Source: Ochotona curzoniae (taxonomy: Eukaryota; Chordata; Mammalia; Lagomorpha; Ochotonidae). From it: 64,000 bases of DNA. The position numbers were made by a program, and so were the translations under genes. The notes below the pieces were generated by a model. It was not told the origin of the DNA and made no database searches. It saw only the letters and a list, made by a program, of their open reading frames with translations. The number at the start of each line of letters is the position of its first letter. The stretch's first letter is position 1. The stretch is from the NCBI RefSeq assembly GCF_017591425.1, contig NW_024467101.1, positions 12,288,918 to 12,352,917 on the forward strand. The letters run 5' to 3'. Shown here piece after piece: positions 23,016 to 34,305 of this stretch.

Positions 23016-24834
23016 AAAAGTATCAGGAAAATGCAAATAAGGGCAACCTGAGAAAGAGCCAGAATCTCTCCGTAGAACACACCTTGATGATGGTCCAGTC
23101 GGTATGGCTTCCCGTAGTCCAATTCACCTGCTCCCAAGAGAGCAGCAGGTGCCACAAGGAGCTGAGGCTGGAGCATTTTTAACCTTGAATGTAGGGTCCT
23201 GCCCGTGTTTCTGCAGCAGGTGCCTGGTCAGCAGCTGGAAACACAATCCACAGGGAGATCTGGTTTCCAGTTCTTATCACCCTGGCGTGGCCCTGCGTGC
23301 TTGCAGGTGGGCCACTCGGAGAGGCGGTCCCGGACTCACGTCATGAATTATTGATACCCCTGTGCACCATGAGCGAGCACCATCTCAGAGCCGGCAGCAC
23401 AGGGCCGTGCTGGGCGTTGCACAGGGATCCCGTGTGGGAGCAAGTCCAGGAAGGCTCGGGTGGAATAGCTACCAACGAGAGCTCCCTCTGTGGCACGATG
23501 GCAACCAAGGTGATGGGGCTTTGCGCGTGGCCTCCCCTGTGGACCACTCTGCTTCCTGGAGCTTTTTGGTGATAGTATGCTGGGCCTCTGATAGGCCTTG
23601 AGAAAGATCCAGACTCCCGGATAAGAATCTAAATTTATTTGGTGAAGAATCGCGTTTCTGATGATCAAGGAGATGCTTGGTTTTGCAGGCTGGGGGGATA
23701 TGGGAGGGGTTGACAATTGTTTCAGGCTGATCTTTCTAGAAGAGTGTGTTCAGCTGAATTTACCCCTGGTGATAAAAACGGTGTGTGTGTGTGCATGTGT
23801 GTGTATTAACACTGTTCTGGGAGGGGCCTGTGGGCCACCTGTGACCCATGCCGAACACTGTTGAGTGAGGCATGGTTTGAGTGGCTGGAGACCAACATTT
23901 AATTTTGCTTAAAAAGCCCCACAGGGCTCGTGTTTTCTGTGTGCATGTATGTAGAATCTTAAACAGCAGTGTGTTGATGGTGGAGGCAGTCCTCGAGTAC
24001 CTTTTACATATTAAGACTGCGGGTGACATTTCTCTGCAGGCTCTCCTGCAGCGGTGTTTCTGTTATACGCCTTAATCCCGAATCCTTCCAGGAGTTAGAG
24101 CTGAGCTGTTTGTGTGGGCCCGGTGGTTAGATGGTGAGAAAAAAAGCTCTTGCACTCAGTATCAAATCAATTGCTTTTTCTCCAGAGGTTAGTTTCAGGC
24201 CCCCAAACCAAAAAGGCCACTTTGCGGTAGTTTTGTTTTTTTGGTTTTTTGGGTTTGTTTGTTTTTTTTTTCCGCTGCTGTGTCTTGCGTGCTCATCTCA
24301 TAGGTTTGCTACTGAGTCAACATTTTACAAGGGTCATTTTTCTTGCCGGACCACCTAAAAAGATACAGAGATAGCTATTGGTGAGGGGGAGAATAATTTA
24401 GTAGCTGTCCCTAGAAGCCCCGTGCTCCACAAAAGAAACTCTAGCCCCAGCCTGTCATTGATCCATCTTGTCTTTGATCCATTTCGACAGCACTGCGTCC
24501 GACAGCCTTGGCAACAGGCAACTCGCAATGCACACCTCCTTGCCCCAAGAGTGTGTTGGAAGACCCAGCCCCAGGCCCTCGCTTCCTGTGTCATGTCCTA
24601 CATTTTGTCTCACAGGGTCCCTTTGGGGAGAAAAGAATCTTGCTGCTGGGAGAAGCAGAGAAATTTGGGGCATGAGAGATCTTGCAGAGGGAGCACAGTG
24701 GGTAGGCTTGTCCTCAGGGAAGGTCATGTGTGGCATTTTTTTTTTTTTTACCATCAGGGTCATGGGAAGTTCATGTAAAAACATACAGACCTACCAAAAT
24801 ATGGTTGCACATTGAACAAAGAAGCAGGGATGCC
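23016..24834. other. Intergenic block without a recognised gene
   Basis: The block contains a short GT run (23782-23803) and a G/T homopolymer-rich stretch (24232-24272). Short open frames on both strands show no known domain. Confidence 0.4.
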
Positions 24835-25105
24835 TATTAGCCCAGAGGGCCAACGCCAGTTAGGCTGCCAGCATGTCACACCAGAGTGCTAAAGTCGGCT
24901 TACTGGCTCCAACTCCGGAGGCCGGCTTCCTGCTCCTGCTGAGACCCTGGGAGGCAGCGTGGATGGGTCAAGGAGCCAGGTCTCTGCCACCCCTGAGAAA
25001 GTCCTAAGTTCCCATCTCCTGGCTTTGATATCATTCCATCTTTAGGGGTGCATTTGAAGAGAGAACAGAGCTCCATCTCTCTCTCTCTCTCTCTCTCTCT
25101 AATAT
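24835..25105 (+). repeat. C-type SINE, plus strand, with a (CT)n tail
   Basis: A diverged head and body are followed by an expanded CT dinucleotide tail (25074-25100). Confidence 0.65.
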
Positions 25106-25107
25106 AT

Positions 25108-25418
25108 CTTTAAAAGATTTATTTATTTGTATTGGGAAGTCAGCTATACAGAGAGGAGGAGAGATAGGAAGATCTTCCATCCAATAATTCACTCCCCAAG
25201 TGGCTACAACAGCTGGAGCTGAGCCAATCTGAAGCCAGGAACCTGGAACCTCCTCCGGGTCTTCCATGCAGGTGCAAGATCCCAAGGCTTTGGGCCATCT
25301 TCGACTGCTTTCCCATGCCACAAGCAGGGAGCTGGATGGGAAGTAGAGCTGCCGGGCTTAGAACCAATGCCTATATGGGATCCCAGCACATGCAAGGTGA
25401 GGACTTTAGCCAGGCCCT
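25108..25418 (-). repeat. C-type SINE, minus strand
   Basis: The tail TTAAAAGATTTATTTATTTG is followed by a well-kept body. The end of the head is shortened (GGACTTTAGCCAGGCCC). It abuts the preceding SINE tail to tail. Confidence 0.85.
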
Positions 25419-25439
25419 CATATACTTTTTTAAAAGAAG

Positions 25440-25590
25440 GTCATATGCCCTCCGTGCTTGGATCCTTGCTACCCCCAATGAGACTGAGGGCTTCAGCCTG
25501 ACCCAACCCTGACTGGAAATGAACTTGGAAGATCTTTCATTCTCTCTCTCTCACTGCAACTCTGCCTTTCAAATAATAAATTTTAAAAAC
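25440..25590 (+). repeat. C-type SINE 3' fragment, plus strand
   Basis: Ends in a CT-rich stretch then CTGCCTTTCAAATAATAAA. Confidence 0.6.
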
Positions 25591-27292
25591 CAAAATGCAG
25601 GCATACTAAAGAAACTGTATAAAATCACATTTAAGTTATGAATATAAAGGGCAGATAATTTTGACTTTAGACTTGGGTGTCATCTCTTATGTATCTGAAA
25701 ATATGACAGTGTTTTAAAAGTTGAAAGCCTTCTGGTCCCAAGCATCTCAGACATGGGTGCTTACCGCACAGCCTTAGGTTTGAGTAACATCTGAGTGGGC
25801 CACAAATGACAGTCATTCTGTTACCCAAGTATTACTGCAACACCCTTTTTTTTTTATCCTAATAGCAATAGAACTTTATAGGAGAGTTAATTGCTCCCTA
25901 AAGGAATAATTAAAATGCCATGTTAAAAGTTGTCCATTGTCCTTTAATTCCCTCATTAACCCAAAGGGACTTGGACTGAAGTGAAGGTAGGGAGAGAAGC
26001 CTTGGGAAACTACATTTGTTGGTCAAAATCTGTAGGTTTTAGTAGAAGCTGTTGTTAGATACCCAGTTTCCACTGAGTATTTGCAAAGCTCCCAGAGTGT
26101 GAGACAAGCTTTGTTCTGGGGAAAGATAACTCAGGGATGCCAGAGAGTTCCCTGAAGCCAGGACAATGCCTCGCTTATGAGTTCATCCGGCCACTTCCAG
26201 GCCCTTCCACAGACTTCAGAAGGCTGGATGTGATTACAGAAGATATCTCCATGTGAGCCTGCTATAAGCTTGCAGAGGTCTTTTGCCAACATTTCTCACT
26301 AGGAAACAGAGAGGCACCTGGCTTTTGCATCGGATATTGCTCAGCCATGTCTAGATGCTGAGACGTACAGCCCTGTAGCTTCCTTGGACCAATGAAGTCA
26401 CTGTGATGTGCTGTTCTGTCTGCGGCACTGCCTCATCCGTAAGGTCATGCAAAAGCCCTATTCTGTTGGCCCAGATTCGTAACCATGTACTGCATTCAGG
26501 GGAATGAGGACGCTGCCACCAGCTCACAAGAGATGTCATCAGTGAAAAAGATAAGCCTTCATTTGCACTGGAGAACTATCTGCTTGGAGCAATTCAGACA
26601 AACACAAAGAGGTGCAATATTACCATCCTGGAAAAGAAAATAAAAACATACACAAGATTGAACCTTATCAATCTTGTATCTAAGGCCCCTAGCTGGTAAC
26701 TCTCAGATCCTGTTTTCCTGCGCTGGGGCAGGTTTGGTCTGCCCTAGCAGCTCGCTCTCCTTCAGAATTGTGGACGATGCCTTGACAAGAGTTTTTGAGA
26801 CAGAAATGGCTGTCTGGTAGTTGGCCAGATGCTTGTTACGTCCTGCACTGGAGAAATAGCTCTCTTTTTATCTTGGGTTTAGTTTGGGGGTTGTGTTTGG
26901 AGAGCCAACAGACACGCCTGGGTCTGGGAAGGGGACGTGTCAATGTCAGCTCCTGTTCTTCACCTTCCTTAGGTTCTGCAAGAATAAAACTGCTGAGAAT
27001 CCAAAACTGAAATTCAGAAACATGGCCCATCCTGACTTGAAGAGTGCATGGGAAACCACAAAACAGTTCTTTGCATCTTTTGGTGTATGTCATTTGAAAA
27101 ACATCACTGATTCTGCAAGAAACAAACAGATGCTGAACAGGCTAGAGAGGAATGGCTACAGATGTTCTCTGCATCGGGCCAGACAGTACATGTTTGAGGC
27201 TTTGCCCATCACCCGGCATTCATTGGAAGCACCTGCTCATGCCCATGCAAGCAGCTGCAGATGCATGAGTCTCCCTGTGGCTGGGGTGGGCG
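25591..27292. other. Non-repetitive intergenic block
   Basis: The AT-rich segment 25850-25990 contains TTAATTGC and ATAATTAAAAT and could be regulatory. A 167-codon plus-strand frame at 26884-27387 runs on into the next SINE, has no recognisable domain and is not called as a gene. Confidence 0.4.
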
Positions 27293-27580
27293 TTCATGAG
27301 TGGAGGCGACCCTTAGCATACCCACATACCATATTACAGTGCCTGGGTTTAAGTCCTTCCTCTGCTTTCCATCCAGCTCCCTGCTGATCTATCCCTGGAA
27401 GGCAGCAGCTGATGCCCCAGGTAATGGGGTCCCTGGCATCCTTGTAGGAGACACAGATGAAATTCTTGATTCTTGGCTTCCACCTGGCCAAGTTCCAGTT
27501 CTGGGGGACATTTGAAATGTGAACCGTGGAATGGAAAACCCATTTTCTGTTTCTGTCTTTCAAATAATAATTTTTTTAAA
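27293..27580 (+). repeat. C-type SINE, plus strand, old
   Basis: A diverged head, CCAGCTCCCTGCTGATC, and a tail TCTGTCTTTCAAATAATAAT are visible. Confidence 0.65.
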
Positions 27581-27589
27581 AAGATAATG

Positions 27590-27668
27590 TAGATGGCAAA
27601 AAGCCGGGAATCAATGCATAGTTTTATTTATCATGTATATTTTCATGAGCTTTTGGAAGTATGCATCA
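27590..27668. mobile_element. Fragment of the CTTCAAAAAG-ended element
   Basis: GGGAATCAATGCATAG followed by TTTTCATGAGCTTTTGGAAGTA matches the right half of the family. Confidence 0.4.
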
Positions 27669-29639
27669 AGTTACAACTTTGGGGTCCCTAAGAAACCTAT
27701 CTTTTCAACTGCATTTGTCCTGACCTTGATAAAGTCCCTGCCTCCATGTTGCCCATCCGGAGCTGGGCTGGCGGAGCCTATGTTACTGAAGGTTGTTGGG
27801 AGAGATGGTTCTGTGTGTATGCCTGAGGGTGGAGGGTTGGCCTTCCACTGCAGTGGGGCAGGAGGTGACAGGGGTGGGGGTGGGGGTGCGGTCCCTCTCA
27901 CTGTCCCTCTAACTGTCCCGCCTACGAGCAGGCTGCTGGCAGTTCATGAGTGCTGCCTAGTTCCTGGGGAACCTGACAGGCAGTTGTGTTATGAAAGCTG
28001 ACATGCTGAATGGACCCCTTTTAACGAATTCTTTACCTGTCTCTTTGTGTTAAAGGGGCAGCAAGCAAAGTCGCAGAGGAGAGAGTGGAGTCGGGCAGGA
28101 GGGGGCTGGCAGGTGGAATGAAATACGGGGCGGTTTCATGTGCGGGGGGCTGATGGAGACGGCAAGACAAGAAAGAACTGCACAGAACAAGTCTCTATTG
28201 TTCCGCGTCAGCTTTAAATGAGTGTCAGGGTAGGTAGGGGGCCTTTGACCGTTAACCGCACAATTTAGCCCGCCTGTTGTGGCCTGCGGGCTCCACCTCC
28301 TTGGAGTTTCTCAGATTAGAGAAGAAGGCCCCCAGCCCCTTCCCAATGGGCCAACTCTGGTCCTTTGTGTACGGACTGCCTGGTGTGAAATCTGCAGTGA
28401 CGTTAAATGTTTTCTAATGAATAATGGCTGAAAGGGAATGGAGTGCTATATGTGTAATGGATTGTAGCACATTCAGACGTTTTATTTTGCCCACAAAAAT
28501 GTTGTCCTTCCCAAGCACCAAGCTTGTTGCTAGAAGGCCTTTGTGCTGGCCCTGTTTCAATGGATTATCTGCCAGCGTCTCCAGCCCAAGTGAGAATCAA
28601 AGGGCGCCTTTGGCAAACGAATGTTTTTCAAGATGGCAGCCATGACGCACATTGAGTGTTTCAAGTTGTGGGTTTTAAAGGGATGTTTGAACTTGGCAGA
28701 TTTTCTCACTTACTTTTCCTTCCCGCCCCTTTTGATTTGGGAAAAATGTAGTGGCTCCCTACCCCCAACCCACCCCAACTCCCTCCAACCTCTGGCCTGG
28801 TTGGTGGCTGCCCTTGCCACCACCCCCAACCTGAATGGTCCCAGGGACAGCAAGGTTGCCACTTTCTCTTGGCTACCCTGCATTTTTTTTTTAAATGTCT
28901 TTCTACATGGGCGTGGGTCCTTGCGGGGTTGCAGGGGGGTTTCAAGCATGTCCTTGCTGTGAATTTCTTGGGAATTTCTGGATCACTTTTTTTTCCAACA
29001 ATGATTGGGATTTAACAGGCTCTAAATCATAAGATCTGTGGGTTGCTGTCTCTGCTCAACCCAGTGTAACATAAAATTAATGGAGGTTTCTGGTGCTTTC
29101 TGAATCACTGTGGAAATAGGGGCTGCAGCGGTTCGGTGTGGTCTTGTGGCCAACTCAACAGCTACCCTAACTGGGGTTGAACTGTTTCTCTTGCTTCTTT
29201 CTCTCTCTCTCTCTCTCTCTCTGCCCTACCCTCCCCCAAATAATTTCAGGGAGCTGGAGATATGAATCAATCTGAGGATGGTAGGCGAAACTTTAGTGAA
29301 ATGTCTCATTTTCTGCCTCCTTGCTCATCTGCCTTCACGGGATGGAAGGCAGGTGTATTTATTCTCTCTGGCTCTCCTGGAGGAGCTGTGACCTGAGGGA
29401 AGGGGAGGCGGGGTGGCAAACACATCTACACTCTGGCTTTTTGCTTTGGGAATATTCCTACTGAAGTGCTCTCCACATAATGATAATAAAAGAAACAGAT
29501 TTCTTACTTGTGGATGAGTGATGCTGACAAAAGCAGATCTTGTTGGGAAAACTGTGCCTCAAGCCCTTGATGGGTTTTCAGCTTTAGACCTGATGCTGAT
29601 GCTAATGGAAAAAGGTCTGTTCTCTCAGAGACAGGGAAC
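27669..29639. promoter_or_regulatory. Long non-repetitive block, candidate regulatory region (core about 28010-28650)
   Basis: The core has no repeat similarity. It carries several developmental-factor-type motifs: CTATTGTTC (SOX-like, near 28195), CCTTTGACC (near 28242), TGACGTTAA (near 28398) and TCTAATGAATAATGG (near 28414). No coding frame is supported. Whether it is conserved cannot be judged without alignment. Confidence 0.3.
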
Positions 29640-29900
29640 AAAACGGCTCCCACCCACTAGCTCATTACCCTCGTGTCTGTAACAGCCCGAAGCTGGGACC
29701 AAAGCAGGGAACCAGGAACCCAATCCAGGTCTCCCTAGAGATGGGTGGCAGGGCCCCAACTGCTTGGGCTGTCACCTGCTGTTGCCCAGGGTCTGCATCA
29801 GCAGGAAACTACAATTGGTCGAGGAACCAGAATTTAAATCCAACCCCTTCAAAGTAGGGTGCAGGAATCCCAGCCAGAGGTTCCACCTCCAAGCCTGGCA
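29640..29900 (-). repeat. C-type SINE, minus strand, diverged
   Basis: CAGGAACCCAATCCAGGTCTCC and CTGTCACCTGCTGTTGCCC belong to the SINE body. The ends are ragged. Confidence 0.55.
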
Positions 29901-30511
29901 CAGACTCCCCAACAGCTACACATTTTGAGGGTGTCACAGGGTGTTGGAGGTCCTTCCCAATGTGCATACACAGTCCTTCCTGTCTACTCATTCTTGTCTG
30001 GTTTCGTTATTTACCTGGTGTCTTCTAAGTCCGATTTTCCAGCTAAGCAAGGTTTTTAACCTCATTGGCTTCCTTGCGATAATTTTGGAGAATGAATGAA
30101 AAAGTGGAATTCTTCATGGGGACTAATGTCCCATATTCTATTCTTTTGAGGGAAAACTAAGCACATAATAACTTCAGGGAAAAGCATGTGGAGAGGTCCC
30201 CCTAGTTTTAATGGCTTGCCTCTGCTGTTGCCTCAAATGCCAACCAACGCACAGTGTTTTGGTGTGGCAGATCCTGAACCCTATCAGTTTCACAGTTGCA
30301 AACAACACAAATAACCTGAGAAGTGGACCTGCTCGTTGCTTTTCTTGCAACCTTGGATGCAGGGAGTGAAGGAAGAGAGACCCCAGCCACATGGGCCTTC
30401 GAATCTCTGCAGACCCATCCCCAATGTGGTTTCCTTTCATTTCTCTCCTTTGCAGCCAGAGACTTGCTCCCTAACCCAGCCCTAATGCATTTGACACACA
30501 TCCTTTAAAAT
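29901..30511. other. Intergenic stretch, nothing recognised
   Basis: No supported gene or repeat. Frames near 30174-30508 are short and overlap each other on both strands. Confidence 0.35.
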
Positions 30512-30790
30512 AGCTATGTTATTTATTTGAAAGAGTTATAGAGACAAGGGAGTAGTGAGAGCTTGCCATCAGTTGCTTCACAGCCACAATGGCCTGGATT
30601 GAGTCAGTCCAAAGCCAGGAGCTGCATCTGGGTCTGCCCTGGGAGTGGCAGGACCATCCTCGGCTGCCTCTCCCAGGCTCATTAGCAGCAAACCGAATTG
30701 GAAGTGGAGCAGCCAGGACATGATATGGCCCCTGTATGAGATGCTAGGATCACAGAGCAGCAGCTTGACCTGCTGTGCCCTGTGATGGCC
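30512..30790 (-). repeat. C-type SINE, minus strand, old
   Basis: Runs from TGTTATTTATTTGAAAGAG to the head complement CTGTGCCCTGTGATGGCCCC. Confidence 0.75.
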
Positions 30791-30968
30791 CCCGATACAT
30801 ATTCTTTCTCAGCTCTCTGCCCAGGTGCTTTGCTTCTCACATAAATCAGCAGTAAGCAATTGTTCCTGTTGTAAAGGTGACTCAAATGCCAACCCCAAGG
30901 ATTGATAAGACCTCCATCATTTTAGACCTGGCGCCATTTTAAGTATCTGTTTCCCTTAGGTCTCAGTT

Positions 30969-31316
30969 GTTTTTTTTTTTTTAATTTTTAGATTTATTTA
31001 TTTTTATTACAAAGTCAGATATACAGAGAGGAGGAGAGAGAGAGAGAGAGGAAGATCTTCCGTCCGATGATTCGCTCCCCAAGTGACCACAGTGGCTGGA
31101 GCTGAGCCAATCTGAAGCCAGGAACCAAGAACCTCCTCTGGGACTCCTACATGGGCGCAGGGTCGCAAGACTTTGGGTCATCCTCAACTGCTTTCCCAGG
31201 CCATAAGCAGGGAGCTGGATGGGAAGTGGAGCTGCCGGGATTAGAACTGGCGCCCATATGGGATCCTGACGCGTTCAAGGCGAGGACTTTAGCCACTAGA
31301 CCACGCCACCGGGCCC
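30969..31316 (-). repeat. Young C-type SINE, minus strand, with target duplication
   Basis: Flanked by TAGGTCTCAGTT (30957-30968 and 31317-31328). It carries a GA-rich expansion (31032-31051) next to the tail. Confidence 0.95.
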
Positions 31317-31374
31317 TAGGTCTCAGTTTAAGGTTTGCTTCTGTAAGTTTCATGCCCTATAGGTTCAAATTTTG

Positions 31375-31506
31375 TTCCCCACCAATCCACTGTGACCTTG
31401 TAACCCTGCTCTCCACCAATCCACTGTGACCTTGTAACCCTGCTCTCCACCAATCCACTGTGACCTTGTAACCCTGCTCTCCACCAATCCACTGTGACCT
31501 TGTGGA
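31375..31506 (+). repeat. Minisatellite, 34-bp unit, about four copies
   Basis: ACCAATCCACTGTGACCTTG begins at 31381, 31415, 31449 and 31483. The spacing is exactly 34 bp and the copies are virtually identical. A three-copy-plus periodic peptide in a minus-strand frame is merely this repeat. Confidence 0.95.
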
Positions 31507-31617
31507 GGATGTGTGTTGATTTTATGCAGATACTATGCCACCTGCAGGTTTTGGGATCTGCTGGGGATCCTGGAATCAAGCCCCTGCAAATACTGAGGGA
31601 TGACTATATATGTATTC

Positions 31618-31700
31618 TTTTTTAAAAAATATGTATTCGTTATTTTTATTGGAAACACGATTTTACAGAGAGGAGGAGAGACACAGAGAGAAAGAACTGT
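31618..31700 (-). repeat. C-type SINE 3' fragment, minus strand
   Basis: The tail and first body segment are present (TTATTTTTATTGGAAACACG, then ACAGAGAGGAGGAGAGAC). The remainder is absent. Confidence 0.7.
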
Positions 31701-31724
31701 CCATAATATTTTAGAGGAGTGTGG

Positions 31725-31975
31725 TGAAGCTGTACTTGGCCTCTTAGGGTGTGCACATCCCATTCTGGGGGAGACCAACCTGTAACTCCAGGCGCTAGCT
31801 TCCTGTTTGCACACCCTGGAAAGCAGCAGGTGAGGGCCAAAGTAGCTGGGTTCCTGCTGCCCATGTGGGAGACCCAGATGGGGTTGATCTTGGCTTCTGA
31901 CTTCAGCCCGGTCGGGCCCTGAGTGGTGTGGGTACCTGGGCAGGAGTGACTAAGTGGGCAAAGCTTGCTCACTCA
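31725..31975 (+). repeat. C-type SINE, plus strand, old
   Basis: CTGGAAAGCAGCAGGTGAGGG and GGGAGACCCAGATGGGG mark the body. Confidence 0.6.
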
Positions 31976-31983
31976 TATATATA

Positions 31984-32314
31984 TTTTTAAAGGTTTATTT
32001 ATTTTTATTGGAAAAGCAAATATACAGAGAGAAGGAGAGCCAGAGAGGAAGATGTTCTGTCCATTGATTCTCTCCACAAGAGGCCGCAATGGCCGGAGAG
32101 GAGTCAATCTGAAGCCAGGAGCCCAAAGCCTCTTCTGGGTCTCCCACGCAGGTACAAGGTCCCAAGATTTTGGGTCATCCTTGATAGCTTTCCCAGGCTG
32201 CAAGCAGGGAGCTTGATGGGAGGTGGGGCTGCAGGTACATGAACTGGTGCCCGTTATGGGATCCTGGTGTGTGCAAGGCAAGGACTTTAGCTGCAAGGCT
32301 ACCGGGCTGGGCCC
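31984..32314 (-). repeat. C-type SINE, minus strand
   Basis: The tail TTTTTAAAGGTTTATTTATT is followed by a good body. The head complement ends GCTACCGGGCTGGGCCC. Confidence 0.9.
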
Positions 32315-32735
32315 AGGGTTGTTGAAAAGTGTGAATTGAACTCACTTGTGAAAAAGCAGAGAAGGTGCCTGTGAGGTTGTGAGCATTCCATTAGTGCCCA
32401 TAGTGCAATTACGCCACTGTACATTTGTTATTGCACCGTCTATTCTCGGTGTCGGTGGACTGCTAAGCGTGGTTTTGTGTTTCTCCTTCACTGCACACGC
32501 TCAGAGGAACGGAGCTGCCTGCTTATGTGGATGTGTCTGCGACTTTGCTGAGTCCAGCTAAGTTCTTTGCCAGAGCTGTCCTGCCGGGCGGCGCTCCCAC
32601 CACAGAGCCTGAGCGTTTCTGTCATTCTGTCTCCTTTCCCACCTGCCTGGCCAGGCTTTCACATTGTGCTGATTTGTAACACAAAGTTTTAATTTGTAGA
32701 TTTTATGTTTGTTTGGTTTATTTGATTCTTCACAA

Positions 32736-32807
32736 AGGATCTTCAAAGTTGATGAAAATGTGTATTTTGAAAAAAATTTTGCAGTGGTCTGAGAATATTT
32801 TTTGCAG
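32736..32807. mobile_element. CTTCAAAAAG-ended element, left half (split by two SINEs)
   Basis: ATCTTCAAAGTTGATGAAAATG begins an element whose other half appears at 33459-33520. Two plus-strand SINEs were inserted between them. Confidence 0.45.
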
Positions 32808-33108
32808 GTCTAGCATGGTGGCACAGTGGGTTAAGTCACTACCTCTAACTCCAGTATTCTATGTGGGTGCCAGTTCAACTCCTGGCTGTCCCACGTTTAT
32901 CCAGCTCCCTGCTACTGCACCTGGGTAAGCAGTGGAAGAGAGCCCAAGGACTTAGCTCCTGGAACCCATGTTGGTGACCTGGATAGAGCTCCAACCTCCT
33001 GGCTTTCTCCTGGGCCCAGTCTTGGCTGTTGTAGCCATGTAGGGAGTGAACTAGAGGGAAGAAATATCTCTCTCTCTTTCTCCATCTCATTCTCTAAAAT
33101 TGCCTCTC
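32808..33108 (+). repeat. C-type SINE, plus strand, older subfamily
   Basis: The head (ATGGTGGCACAGTGGGTTAAG), B box (CCAGTTCAACTCCTGGC) and a CT-rich tail are present. Confidence 0.8.
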
Positions 33109-33120
33109 AAAAATTTTTAG

Positions 33121-33446
33121 GGCCCGGCGCAGGGGCGCAAGTGGTTAAGGTCCTCGCCTTGCACGCCCGGGATCCCATATGGGCGCCGGTTCTATCCCGG
33201 CAGCCCCGCTTCCCTTCCAGCTCCCTGCCTGTGGCCTGGGAAAGCAGTCGAGGACGGCCCAAAGCTTTGGGACCCTGCACCCGTGTGGGAGACCCAGAAG
33301 AGGCTCCTGGCTTCGGATCGGCATAGCATCGGCCGTTGCACTCACTTAGGGAGTGAATCATCGGACAGAAGATCTTCCTCTCTGTCTCTCCTCTCTGTAT
33401 ATCCACCTTTCCAATAAAAAAAATAATAAAAATAAATCTTAAAAAA
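33121..33446 (+). repeat. Young full-length C-type SINE, plus strand, with target duplication
   Basis: The best plus-strand copy. It opens with GGCCCGGCGCAGGGGCGCAAG (A box GGGCGCAAGTGG), has a B box (GGTTCTATCCC) and ends AATAAAAATAAATC. AAAAATTTTTAG precedes it and a near-identical copy follows at about 33445-33457. Confidence 0.95.
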
Positions 33447-33458
33447 AATTTTTTTAGT

Positions 33459-33520
33459 AAGTTAGTACCAGAGTGAACTTTCAATTTCATTTTCTTTGAG
33501 CTTTCCAAAGTGCCTCTGAT
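33459..33520. mobile_element. CTTCAAAAAG-ended element, right half
   Basis: TTTCATTTTCTTTGAGCTTTCCAAAGTG is the diverged right end of the element starting at 32736. Confidence 0.4.
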
Positions 33521-33544
33521 AGGAAATACTATTTTTGTGTGAGT

Positions 33545-34165
33545 CTGTTTTGAGATGAGAGGCGGACATTGATGGGCAGCTCTCACCTTCCGGTTCACAC
33601 TCCAAATGCCACCATTGGCTGCAGGCCACAGCCAGGAGCTGGGAATTCAATCCAGGTCTTCCATGTGGCTGGCAGGAACAAAAGTGCTTGAGCTGTCACC
33701 TACTGCCTCCCAGGGTGTGTATTAACGAGAAAGTGGAGTCGAGAGTTGATGCGGGGAACCCAGCTCAGCAGCCAAAGTCCTCACCTTGCACACACTGGGG
33801 TCCGATGTGATGCGGGTTCATGTCCCAGCGGCCCCACTTCCCATTCAGCTCCCTGCTTGTGGCCTGGGAAGGCAGTCAAAGACAACCAAAAACCTTGGGA
33901 TCCTGTGCCCACCTAGGAGACCCAAAAGAAGCTTCAGGTGCCTGTCTTCAGATTGGCTCGGCACCAGCCATTGCAGCCACTTGGGAAGTGGATCAACAGA
34001 GGGGAGATCTTCTCTGTCTCTCCTCTCTGTAAATCTGACTTTTCAATAAAAAATAAATCTTAAGAAAAAAAAGTTAGTGCTGGGACTGGAACCTGGCTAC
34101 TTTGATATAGGGTGGGACACCTCACTGGCTGGCTCAAATGCCATCCCCCACTTGCCTGCATTCAG
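33545..34165 (-). repeat. Old C-type SINE, minus strand, interrupted by a younger one
   Basis: The body lies at 33545-33756 and the head remnant (GTGCTGGGACTGGAACCTGG) resumes at 34073. The plus-strand SINE at 33757-34072 sits between, giving a relative age for the two insertions. Confidence 0.65.
33757..34072 (+). repeat. C-type SINE, plus strand, nested in an older SINE
   Basis: Full body from AGCCAAAGTCCTCACCTTGC to AATAAAAAATAAATCTTAAG, inserted into the minus-strand element at 33545-34165. Confidence 0.85.
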
Positions 34166-34197
34166 ATTGAACTCTCTATTACTCTGTGTGTCAAGTG

Positions 34198-34305
34198 TTA
34201 CTCCCTCCTTCCTCTCTCTCTCTCTCCCTCCCTCTCTCTCTCCCTTCCTTCTTCCCTCCCTTCCTCCCTCCTTCTCTTCCTCCCTCTTTCTCTCCCTTTC
34301 TAGTA
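34198..34305. repeat. Polypyrimidine (TCCC/CT)-rich low-complexity tract
   Basis: About 100 nt is almost entirely C and T on the plus strand. The Ser/Leu-rich and Arg/Glu-rich frames through it are artefacts. Confidence 0.9.

Noticed and set aside
26884..27387. 167-codon plus-strand frame with a KFRNMAHPDLKSAWETTKQF-like peptide
   Set aside because: It runs into a SINE, has no known domain, no splice sites checked as plausible and no promoter.
31375..31506. CRISPR-like array
   Set aside because: It is a direct tandem repeat with no unique spacers, in mammalian DNA.
31328..31579. Periodic peptide suggesting a repeat protein
   Set aside because: It is the translation of the 34-bp minisatellite.
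33121..33200. tRNA gene suggested by A and B box sequences
   Set aside because: The boxes belong to the tRNA-derived head of the SINE; no cloverleaf or anticodon arm is preserved.
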